A program made the position numbers and the translations under genes. The notes under the pieces are model-generated. The model was not told where the DNA came from, did no database searches, and saw only the letters and a list, made by a program, of their open reading frames with translations. From an uncultured Flavobacteriales bacterium (GTDB taxonomy: Bacteria > Bacteroidota > Bacteroidia > Flavobacteriales_D > Sanyastnellaceae), in NCBI GenBank assembly GCA_937890245.1, contig CALACF010000475.1, positions 1 to 8,420 of the forward strand: a DNA stretch of 8,420 bases. The letters run 5' to 3'. Of the stretch, positions 1-7,500 are shown one piece after another (the stretch's first letter is position 1; every line of letters starts with the position of its first letter).

Positions 1-89
1 CGCTGAACCTTGAAGATGGAAATCCGTGGGTGCTGGCGATGCATCCAGCGGGGCTTTATACGGAAGACGCGGTCGCCATGCAGGGCTAG
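1..89 (+). CDS. C-terminal end of an unidentified upstream reading frame (partial)
   Basis: Only the last 28 codons are visible, in the frame that begins at base 3 and ends in TAG at 87-89. The other two forward frames hit stop codons within the first 16 bases, so this is the only forward frame open from the window edge. The peptide is unremarkable and mixed in character (LEDGNPWVLAMHPAGLYTED in its middle), and I cannot assign a family from it alone. It lies in the same frame as the 93-codon gene that follows, with no further stop between 90 and 128. The two may therefore be halves of one PspC-like gene interrupted by an amber codon. Alternatively this is the true end of a separate upstream gene in the same operon. 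Confidence 0.4.
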   Translation, partial: LNLEDGNPWVLAMHPAGLYTEDAVAMQG

Positions 90-128
90 ATTCAACTCGA
101 CGGACTGTGGGTTATCGAGGAGGATTCA

Positions 129-410
129 GTGCGCATTGACCAAATTGACATCGACATTCGCCGGAGCAATACCGAGCCGCCACGTGTGGAGTGGGAGGTC
201 GTTGCGCTGGGGGCAAATCGCCACACCGCACATCTGCGCGCCAGCCATGTGGGTTACAAAGTGCAGGTGTCAAACGGTCGCATCGAGCTGGATGACATGC
301 TTAGTTTTCCGCGCGTTGATCGATTCCGAGGCCAATTCATCAACGCAACAATTGTGTTGCCCGACAGTGTGGAGCTGATAATTGAACCTTCGGCAGAGGC
401 GTTTTTGTAG
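129..410 (+). CDS. 93-aa beta-rich protein resembling the C-terminal region of Bacteroidota PspC-domain proteins; possibly the 3' part of a split gene
   Basis: The first conventional start after the TAG at 87-89 is a GTG at 129, with AGGAGG at 118-123 five bases upstream, giving 93 residues. The product has no signal peptide or membrane segment and alternates polar and hydrophobic residues in a beta-strand pattern. Elements that remind me, from memory, of the extracytoplasmic C-terminal region of Bacteroidota PspC-family membrane proteins are IDIDIRRSN near residues 6-14, YKVQVSNGRIELDD in the middle, and RFRGQFINATIVLPDSVEL near residues 67-85. In those proteins the similarity would begin before the GTG. 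The in-frame codons 90-128 (IQLDGLWVIEEDS) fit that pattern, and AGGAGG may simply be the two Glu codons GAG GAG. The start is therefore uncertain and the gene may be a fragment. It ends 9 bp before the carboxylase gene, suggesting co-transcription. The function is unknown. Confidence 0.5.
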   Translation: MRIDQIDIDIRRSNTEPPRVEWEVVALGANRHTAHLRASHVGYKVQVSNGRIELDDMLSFPRVDRFRGQFINATIVLPDSVELIIEPSAEAFL

Positions 411-419
411 ATTCGCGCC

Positions 420-1961
420 ATGGAAGAAGCAATGGATCGTTTGAACCGCATGCAGGCCGAAGCGGTCTTGGGCGGAGGAGAGAAGCGGATTGAAGCCCAG
501 CGCGGCAAGGGTAAATTGACCGCCCGCGAACGTCTTGATCTGCTGCTCGACGAGGGTTCTTTCGAGGAGTTAGGCCAATTGGTCACGCACCGTAGCAACC
601 TGTTCGGACTGGACAAGCAGCAGTTTTTGGGCGACGGCGTGGTGACGGGCTACGGCAAGGTGTCCGGAAGGCTCGTCTACGTTTTCTCCCAAGATTTCAC
701 GGTCCTGGGCGGCTCGCTCGCCGAGGCCCACGCCGAGAAGATCTGCCGCATCATGGACCTGGCCCTCGACAACGGCGCACCTGTGATCGGGCTCAATGAT
801 TCGGGCGGTGCCCGCATCCAGGAGGGCGTCGTCTCGCTTGGCGGGTATGCCGACATTTTCCACCGCAACGTCCAAGCCTCGGGCGTGGTCCCACAGATTT
901 CCGCCATCCTGGGCCCCTGCGCTGGTGGCGCTGTCTACAGCCCTGCCTTGACGGACTTCATCTTGATGGCAGAAGGCACGAGTTACATGTTCGTGACGGG
1001 GCCCAGCGTTGTAAAAACGGTGACGAATGAGGAGGTCAGCTCAGAGGAACTCGGCGGCGCTTCAACGCACGCCTCCAAGAGCGGCGTCGCGCACTTGACC
1101 GCCCCCAATGAAGTGGCGGTGATCGATAATATCAAGCGTGTACTCAGCTACTTGCCCCAGAATTGTGAGGAAACGCCGGCGATGCAACCGTATGTCCCTG
1201 GCGACGAGTCGCGCCCGGCGTTGCGCGATGTGATCCCCGAGAGTCCAATGCAGCCCTACGATATGCGCACCGTGGCTGAAGGGCTGATCGACGCGGGCAG
1301 CTTCTTGGAAATTCAGCCGGACTACGCGCCGAACATCGTGGTCGGCTTTGCGCGCATCGCGGGCCGTTCCATCGGCTTGGTGGCCAACCAGCCAGCCTAC
1401 CTCGCGGGCGTACTCGACATCGATGCCTCAAAAAAGGCCGCCCGCTTCGTGCGCACCTGTGACGCCTTCAATGTTCCGCTTCTTGTGCTCGAAGATGTAC
1501 CGGGCTTCCTTCCGGGCACCGACCAAGAGTGGGGCGGTATCATCAGCAATGGCGCCAAGCTCTTGTATGCTTTCAGCGAGGCCACCGTACCACGTGTAAC
1601 GGTCATCACGCGCAAGGCTTACGGCGGCGCTTACGATGTGATGAACTCCAAGCACATTGGGGCCGATATGAACTTTGCTTGGCCAAATGCCGAGATTGCC
1701 GTCATGGGGGCCAAGGGTGCAGTGGAGATCATCTTCCGCAAGGAAATCGCAGCGGCGCCCGATCCAGCAGCCAAGCTTGCGGAAAAGGAGGCCGAATACG
1801 CCGAGCTGTTTGCACACCCGTACCGGGCTGCATCTCGCGGCTATGTTGACGAAGTGATCGACCCAGCCGACACCCGCATCAAGCTGATTCGCGCTTTTGA
1901 TATGCTGCGCAACAAGACGGTGGCCCGTCCCAAGCGAAAGCACGGCAACTTGCCGCTCTAA
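420..1961 (+). CDS. pccB: Acyl-CoA carboxylase carboxyltransferase (beta) subunit, probably propionyl-CoA carboxylase beta chain
   Basis: This 513-residue protein has the full length of the family. It transfers a carboxyl group from carboxybiotin to an acyl-CoA, most likely converting propionyl-CoA to (S)-methylmalonyl-CoA in the cytoplasm. The N-terminal carboxyltransferase half contains the oxyanion and acyl-CoA loops SGGARIQEG (128-136) and GPCAGGA (165-171). The C-terminal half has PGFLPGTDQEWGGIISNGAK and then KAYGGAYDVMNSKHIGAD. Asp406 in GGAYD sits where propionyl-specific enzymes such as Streptomyces PccB carry Asp and acetyl-tolerant AccB carries Ile, which supports propionyl-CoA as substrate. 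The biotin carboxylase/biotin carrier subunit is not in the window. The start at 420 matches the N-terminal length of homologs; ATG 432 is a workable alternative. No Shine-Dalgarno is seen before 420. A decarboxylase alpha subunit (MmdA) is a homologous alternative. The gene faces queA, with 14 bp between the stop codons. Confidence 0.93.
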   Translation: MEEAMDRLNRMQAEAVLGGGEKRIEAQRGKGKLTARERLDLLLDEGSFEELGQLVTHRSNLFGLDKQQFLGDGVVTGYGKVSGRLVYVFSQDFTVLGGSLAEAHAEKICRIMDLALDNGAPVIGLNDSGGARIQEGVVSLGGYADIFHRNVQASGVVPQISAILGPCAGGAVYSPALTDFILMAEGTSYMFVTGPSVVKTVTNEEVSSEELGGASTHASKSGVAHLTAPNEVAVIDNIKRVLSYLPQNCEETPAMQPYVPGDESRPALRDVIPESPMQPYDMRTVAEGLIDAGSFLEIQPDYAPNIVVGFARIAGRSIGLVANQPAYLAGVLDIDASKKAARFVRTCDAFNVPLLVLEDVPGFLPGTDQEWGGIISNGAKLLYAFSEATVPRVTVITRKAYGGAYDVMNSKHIGADMNFAWPNAEIAVMGAKGAVEIIFRKEIAAAPDPAAKLAEKEAEYAELFAHPYRAASRGYVDEVIDPADTRIKLIRAFDMLRNKTVARPKRKHGNLPL

Positions 1962-1975
1962 AGAAGGAGCACCGC

Positions 1976-3025
1976 TTAAATGATCAGCATCGCGTCGCCG
2001 TAGGCGTGCAAGCGATACTTCTCCTTGATGGCCTCCTGGTAGGCCTCCATGACCAAGTCGTATCCACCAAAAGCCGAGCCCAACATCATCAGTGTGGATT
2101 GTGGCGTGTGGAAGTTGGTGACCAAGGCGTCCGGAATTTTGAACTGGTGAGGCGGGAACAGGAACCGGTTCGTCCAGCCGTCCATCGCCTTGAGTTGGCG
2201 GAAGGTTGACTGGGTCGTTTCCATGGCGCGCACCACAGACGTGCCGATTGCGCATACTTTGTGACCACCATCGATCGCTTTGTTGACGGCATCTGCACAG
2301 CCCTGTGTGATCTGCATCTTCTCGCTGTCGACCTTGTGTTTGGTCAAATCCTCTACTTCGACATCGCGAAATGAACCGAGGCCGAGGTGCAGCGTGAGTG
2401 CTGTGGTCTCGATGCCCTTGATTTCGAAGCGCTTCATCAACTCACGGCTGAGGTGAAGGCCCGCAGCAGGCACCGCTACAGAACCAAGGTTCTTCGCGTA
2501 AATGGTTTGAAACCGCTCGATATCAACTTCTTCCGGTTCACGTTTGATGTATTCTGGGATGGGTGTCATGCCCAATTTATGCACCGTTGCCATGAACTCC
2601 TCGTACGTTCCATCAAAGAGGAAGCGAAGCGTGCGGCCGCGGCTCGTTGTGTTGTCAATGACCTCGGCAACGAGCTCTTCGTTCTCGCCGAAGTAAAGTT
2701 TGTTGCCAATCCGAATTTTCCGCGCGGGGTCAACCAAAACGTCCCAGAGCAGCGACTCGCGGTTCAGTTCGCGAAGTAGAAAGACCTCGATGGTGGCGCC
2801 GGTCTTCTCTTTATTTCCATACATGCGCGCAGGAAAAACCTGCGTGTCGTTCATGACCATGATGTCGCCCTCGTCAAAGTACTCGATGAGATCCTTGAAG
2901 ACCTTGTGCTCGAATTTCCCCGTCTTGCGGTCGATGACCATCATGCGGCTTTCGTCGCGGTTGTCCAATGGGTATTGGGCTACGAGCTCCTGCGGAACGT
3001 CGAATTTAAACTGGGTGAGCTTCAT
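1976..3025 (-). CDS. queA: S-adenosylmethionine:tRNA ribosyltransferase-isomerase (QueA)
   Basis: This is the penultimate enzyme of queuosine synthesis. It moves the ribosyl part of SAM onto 7-aminomethyl-7-deazaguanine at tRNA position 34, giving epoxyqueuosine. The 349 residues are full length for the family. Recognisable blocks are NRDESRMMVIDRKTG (22-36), MNDTQVFPARMYG (58-70), VLVDPARKIRIG (97-107), TLHLGLGSFRDVEVEDL (211-227), TNFHTPQSTLMML (303-315) and the C-terminal YGDAMLI. One oddity is the core motif usually read as AAPTAGLHF, which here is AVPAAGLHL (184-192), with three substitutions. The reading frame is intact and the rest is well conserved, so I take the gene as functional. 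It lies 74 bp downstream of truB on the same strand, with its own likely promoter in that spacer. The leader before the ATG has no Shine-Dalgarno and even contains CCTCC. Confidence 0.95.
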   Translation of the reverse strand: MKLTQFKFDVPQELVAQYPLDNRDESRMMVIDRKTGKFEHKVFKDLIEYFDEGDIMVMNDTQVFPARMYGNKEKTGATIEVFLLRELNRESLLWDVLVDPARKIRIGNKLYFGENEELVAEVIDNTTSRGRTLRFLFDGTYEEFMATVHKLGMTPIPEYIKREPEEVDIERFQTIYAKNLGSVAVPAAGLHLSRELMKRFEIKGIETTALTLHLGLGSFRDVEVEDLTKHKVDSEKMQITQGCADAVNKAIDGGHKVCAIGTSVVRAMETTQSTFRQLKAMDGWTNRFLFPPHQFKIPDALVTNFHTPQSTLMMLGSAFGGYDLVMEAYQEAIKEKYRLHAYGDAMLII

Positions 3026-3052
3026 GGGGAGGCGGAGTTGTGGGCGAGCGCG

Positions 3053-3083
3053 CGAAGGTACAAAATCCCGCGCGCGATGTCAA
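3053..3083 (-). promoter_or_regulatory. Bacteroidota-type promoter for queA (-33 TTG, -7 TACCTTCG)
   Basis: Read on the minus strand, the truB-queA spacer contains TTG (3081-3083), exactly 20 nt, then TACCTTCG (3053-3060). The known Bacteroidota primary sigma factor consensus is TTG, about 17-23 nt, TAnnTTTG, so this matches except for one T-to-C. It begins 17 bp after the truB stop and leaves a leader of roughly 20 nt before the queA ATG at 3025. The position and spacing make it the most convincing promoter in the window; transcription from it is inferred. Confidence 0.6.
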
Positions 3084-3099
3084 GCCCTAATACTGAGCC

Positions 3100-3888
3100 T
3101 TAAAGTTCGGGTGGGGCGAGTGGTGGGGCGAGGGCGGCGATGCGCGCTTCGAGGTCGGGGAGCTGATGGCACTGCGCCAGTGAAAAGTCGCCGCTGCGGG
3201 TGCGGCGCAGCTTGGATAAGTACGCGCCGCAACCCGCAGCTTCGCCCAAGTCGCGCGCCAAGGCTCGGATGTAGGTGCCTTTTGAGCAGTCGACTTCAAA
3301 ATCTAGGGTGAGCCCCATGCCAGGCTCGCCCTTTTGAAGCGGGCCTACGTCGAAGCGGCCCACCGTCACATCGACGGGCTGCAGTACCACGTCTAGGCCT
3401 TTTCGGGCGGACTTGTAAGCGCGGCGGCCGTCCACCTTTTTGGCGGAAAACTTTGGCGGAAGCTGGGAGATCGGCCCGACGAATTGGCCCGAGACCAATG
3501 CCTGCAACCCTTCAAGAGTTAAGCCGTCAAGCTGCTCATCGGGCTGTATGTTTTCTTCGGGCTGCTCCCGGTCATACGAGGCCGTCGTCGCCCCGAGCCG
3601 CATGCTGCCGTCGTAGCATTTGTCGTCGATCAAGAACTGGTTGATCTGCTTGGTCATGCGTCCGGTGCAGATGACGAGCACGCCTGTAGCGAGTGGATCC
3701 AGTGTTCCTGCGTGGCCCACCTTGATCTTCTTGAAGCCGCAATTGTGCCGAATCAGCGAGCGAACCTTGTTCACCACATCGAAGGATGTCCATTCCAGGG
3801 GCTTGTCAATCAAGAGAATACGCCCCTCCTGGAAGTCATCTCCGCAAGTAAATTGGAAAAGTTTGGCATCTAAGATTGCATTGGACAT
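3100..3888 (-). CDS. truB: tRNA pseudouridine(55) synthase (TruB)
   Basis: TruB converts uridine 55 in the T loop of elongator tRNAs to pseudouridine. The 262-residue product starts with a short extension followed by ILLIDKPLEWTSFDVVNKVR (24-43), the usual N-terminal block. The catalytic aspartate is Asp64 in GHAGTLDPLATGVL (58-71). Other family marks are DKCYDGSMRLGATT (89-102, with the active-site Tyr92), PPKFSAKKVDGRRAY (144-158), CSKGTYIRALARDLG (201-215) and LRRTRSGDF (227-235). The protein stops soon after the catalytic domain with a proline- and alanine-rich tail (APPLAPPEL), so it lacks the C-terminal PUA domain of the E. coli type, as is common for shorter TruB forms. It reads toward queA and may be partly co-transcribed with it. 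Its ATG is 36 bp from the divergent thioredoxin-like gene. No Shine-Dalgarno is visible. Confidence 0.96.
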   Translation of the reverse strand: MSNAILDAKLFQFTCGDDFQEGRILLIDKPLEWTSFDVVNKVRSLIRHNCGFKKIKVGHAGTLDPLATGVLVICTGRMTKQINQFLIDDKCYDGSMRLGATTASYDREQPEENIQPDEQLDGLTLEGLQALVSGQFVGPISQLPPKFSAKKVDGRRAYKSARKGLDVVLQPVDVTVGRFDVGPLQKGEPGMGLTLDFEVDCSKGTYIRALARDLGEAAGCGAYLSKLRRTRSGDFSLAQCHQLPDLEARIAALAPPLAPPEL

Positions 3889-3924
3889 GGCCGCAAAATC
3901 GGTTCAAAACTCTAACTTAACGCC

Positions 3925-4557
3925 ATGAAAATTCGATTGATCGCTGCTTTTGCTGTCGCCATCCTGGCCATCGCCCCTACATTTTCCTCTCATGCTCAAG
4001 GCCTCGAGCCGGGGGATGCTGCACCACTTCAACAGTTTAGCATGATGGATGTTGGTGGGGAATTGACCACGCTCCAAGACCTCAAGCTAGAGAATGGATT
4101 GCTGGTGATTTATTCCTGCAACAGCTGCCCTTTTGTCGTTGGCCGAGAGGGCCGTTCGGATGGATGGGAGGGCCGATACAACGGACTCAATGCAACAGCT
4201 GGAGCGCTCAAAATTGGCATGGTGCTTGTCAATTCAAACTCGGCAAAACGCGCAGGTGATGACAGCTTCACAGCAATGAAACAGCGTGCGCTAGACGCGG
4301 GATATACGATGCCATATGTGCTGGATGAGGACAACAAACTTGCGGATGCATTCACGGCGCGGACGACTCCGCATGTCTTCCTTTTCGACGGCGATCTCAA
4401 ACTCGTGTACAGCGGAGCAATCGACGACAACGGCAACGATGCGGATGACGTAAAGAATTATTGGCTCAACGATGCATTGGCAAAACTGTCTGCTGGCAAG
4501 CGCGCCAAGCCAAATCAAACCAAGGCCTTGGGTTGCAGTATCAAGCGCGCCCAGTAA
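3925..4557 (+). CDS. Secreted thioredoxin-like (redoxin) family protein with CNSC motif
   Basis: The 210-residue protein starts with an apparent Sec signal peptide: MKIR, a hydrophobic run to about residue 20, then SSHAQ with likely cleavage near residue 25, so it should be periplasmic or surface-exposed. The mature part has a thioredoxin fold signature. VIYSCNSCPFVVG (61-73) has the CxxC pair at Cys65 and Cys68, and ARTTPHVFLFD (145-155) has the cis-proline at Pro149. The CNSCPF version replaces the tryptophan-containing WCxxC and resembles thioredoxin-like proteins that read CNHCPF. The C-terminal ALGCSIKR with Cys204 also recurs in that group as I remember it. Its exact substrate is unknown; thiol-disulfide exchange or peroxide reduction are inferences from the fold. 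The start is the first ATG in frame, needed to keep the signal peptide. It converges with mfd, with 3 bp between stops. Confidence 0.85.
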   Translation: MKIRLIAAFAVAILAIAPTFSSHAQGLEPGDAAPLQQFSMMDVGGELTTLQDLKLENGLLVIYSCNSCPFVVGREGRSDGWEGRYNGLNATAGALKIGMVLVNSNSAKRAGDDSFTAMKQRALDAGYTMPYVLDEDNKLADAFTARTTPHVFLFDGDLKLVYSGAIDDNGNDADDVKNYWLNDALAKLSAGKRAKPNQTKALGCSIKRAQ

Positions 4558-4577
4558 CGGTTAGCTGCGCCCAGTAA
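4547..4577. repeat. 11-bp direct repeat spanning both stop codons of convergent genes
   Basis: GCGCCCAGTAA occurs at 4547-4557 and again at 4567-4577, exactly 20 bp apart. The first copy supplies the last codons and TAA stop of the thioredoxin-like gene. The second lies inside the last codons of mfd, antisense. The 3-bp gap between the two genes sits between the copies. This may be a small old duplication or chance; no flanking terminator hairpin was seen. Confidence 0.7.
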
Positions 4578-7500
4578 GCTTCCCGAGCAGTGCCAATGCG
4601 CTGTCGATCCCGTCCATGGGCTCGACGCGCAGGCGCAGCGAACCATTTCGCTGGTACATCGACACCCCGCGGACGTGCGCCTGCATGTAGTCCAGCACGC
4701 GTTTAAAGCGCGCGCCCTTGTAATAGGCGTTGTTTTCTTCTTCAGCAAAAACACCGATCAACCGGCCGCCTTTCAGCACCAGTTTCGAGAAGCCGATCGT
4801 CTGTGCCATCCAGCGCAGCCGAATGGTCTTGAGCAGGTCAACGGCTTCGACTGGCAGCGCCCCGAACCGGTCGATCAACCGCGACTCAAAAGCCTGCAAG
4901 GCCTTTTCGTCGGTCAAGTTGTCGAGCTCTCGATACAAGGCAATCCGCTCTGAAATGTCGCTGACATAATGGTCGGGCAGGAGGACGGCAAGGTCTGTTT
5001 CTAGCGCCGTTTCCTCCACGTAATGCGCCCGCGAATCGGCTTCTTCTCTAGCGAGTTCGGCAAACTCGGTCTCCTTCAGTTCCCGCACGGCTTCGGCTAG
5101 AATTTTCTGGTACATCTCGAAACCAATGTCTGAAATGAAGCCGCTTTGCTCGCCCCCGAGCAGGTCGCCCGCTCCACGAATATCGAGGTCGCGCATCGCA
5201 ATGTTCATCCCACTGCCCAGGTCGCTGAACTGCTCCATGGCCTGCAAACGCTTGCGCGATTCGGTCGGCAATGCGTGCAAAGGGGGCGACAGCAAATAGC
5301 AAAAGGCCTTCTTGTTTGATCGCCCCACCCGTCCGCGTAGCTGATGCAAATCACTGAGGCCAAAGTGGTGGGCTTCATTGATCAGAATGGTATTTGCATT
5401 CGAAATGTCAATGCCGTTTTCAATGATGGTCGTCGCTACCATCACGTCATACGCGCCGTCGATAAAGTCGGCCATCACCTGTTCAAGCTTCTCCCCGTCC
5501 ATTTGCCCATGCCCGACAGCGACCCTGATATCGGGCACCAGCCGGTTGATCATGCCGGCGATCTCCTTGATATTGGCCACCCTGTTGTGGACGAAGAAAA
5601 CCTGTCCGCCGCGCGAAACTTCATATGAAATTGCGTCGCGAAGCAGTTCTTCATTAAAGGAGGCCACCACCGTTTCAACGGGGTGACGGTTTGCGGGCGG
5701 CGTGGCAATGATGCTCAAATCGCGCGCCCCCATGAGTGAGAACTGAAGCGTTCGTGGAATCGGAGTGGCGGTAAGCGTAAGCGAATCGATTGAAGCGCGC
5801 AGTGTCTTCAGCTTGTCCTTCACGCCGACACCAAACTTCTGCTCCTCATCAATAATCAACAGCCCCAGATCCTTCCACTTCACCCGCTTGCCTACAATGG
5901 CGTGGGTTCCGATCAATATGTCAATTTCACCCGCTTCGAGCTGCTTCAGCGTTTCAGCCAGTTTTGCGCCCTTCTTGTTTCGGTTGATATAGTCTACGGT
6001 TACCGGAAATTCCTTCAGTCGCCTCCGGAAGCTCCGCAAATGCTGGGTCGAAAGGATCGTCGTGGGCACCATCACCGCCACCTGTTTCCCGTCGGTTGCC
6101 GCCTTGAATGCCGCGCGCACGGCAATTTCAGTTTTTCCGAAGCCGACATCGCCACAAATCAATCGATCCATTGGCATTTCCTTCTCCATGTCCTCCTTCA
6201 TGGCGATGGTCGAGGTCAATTGATCTGGGGTGTCCTGGTACATGAAGCTCGCCTCGAGTTCCGTCTGTAAATACGTGTCCGGGGTGAATGCAAAGCCCTT
6301 GGATGCCCGCCTTTTCGCGTACAACTTCAACAAGTCGTAGGCGATCTCTTTGACGCGTTTCTTCGTCTTGTTCTTGGTTTTTTGCCACGCCGGCGAGCCC
6401 AATTTATTGATGCTTGGGCGCGCGCCTTCTTTGCCTGAATACTTGGAGATGCGATGAAGTGAGTGCACGCTGACATACAGGATGTCGCCACCCTTGTACT
6501 TCAATCGGATGGCCTCTTGCTCCACGCCGCCTTGGTCGATCTGTTGAAGACCGCTGAACTCGCCGATTCCGTGGTCGATGTGCACCACGAAGTCGCCTGG
6601 CTCGAGGCTCAGCAGCTCCTTGATGGTCAGTGCTTGCTTGTTCTTTTTGAACCCGTCCTTGAGCCGAAAGCGGTGGTAGCGTTCGAATATTTGGTGGTCT
6701 GTGTAGCAGGCCAATTTCTGACCACGATCTACAAATCCCTCCGAAATTTCTGTCGGCACAGGCACGTATTTTACTTCGTCGCCTCGGTCGTCAAAAATGT
6801 CGTGCAGCCGTTCGAGCTGGGTGCCTTGGCCGGACAGGACGTAGGTGGTCATCCGGTCCTTTGCGTTCAGTTTCAACTGTTCTGCGAGCAGATCGAAGTT
6901 CTTGTTGAAGGCCTGCTGGGGGGTCATGCTGAAGTCGACGGTTCGCACATCAGCAAAGTGCGCGTGCTCTACAAGGCCGCGCCCCCCGCCGAATTCGACG
7001 ACGTGCTGTTTCTTCAGCTGATCCCAATACCGACGGCCCGTGGTGTACAATTCTTCGGGGGGCATCCGATTTGTCCCCTCTTCCAGCCGCTCGTAAAAGA
7101 GCTGCGCCTTGTCCACTTCGGCGTCCAATTGCACGGCTGCCCCTTCGGCGTCCCAAACCCAGACATGCGCATCTTCCCCGAGAAATTCGAGCAAGGGCTG
7201 GTGCCCCTCGAGAAGGACGCTGTCGCCTACATCGGGTACGATCACCGCTCGGGTCATAACGCCGACGCTTAATTGGTCTGTGGGGTTAAATTTTCGAATC
7301 TCTTCGACCTCGTCGCCGAACATCTCGATGCGGTAAGGGTGATCGAATGCGAAAGAGAAGATGTCTACGATGCCGCCGCGGATGCTGTACTGCCCGGGCT
7401 CGTACACGTAGTCAACTTTCTCAAATCCGTAGTCGATGAGTATTTCATCGAGGAAGTCCTGCTCGATTGTGTCACCCCGGTTGATGGTGTAGGTATGTTT

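Noticed and set aside
408..415. TAGATTCG as a -7 promoter box for pccB, with TTG 23 nt upstream
   Set aside because: It overlaps the preceding stop codon and ends only 4 nt before the ATG at 420. Boxes of the form TAnnTTCG are expected a few times by chance in this window.
1962..1975. Terminator between the convergent pccB and queA genes
   Set aside because: The 14-bp gap has no inverted repeat and no T run, so no intrinsic terminator can be supported.
1428..2255. Long minus-strand open frame across the pccB-queA junction
   Set aside because: It is antisense to pccB and out of frame with queA, both of which are clearly real. The translation has no family features.
6463..7272. Long plus-strand open frame (269 codons) inside mfd
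   Set aside because: It is antisense to a well-conserved part of mfd and its product matches nothing I recognise. Such antisense frames arise from codon bias in higher-GC genes.
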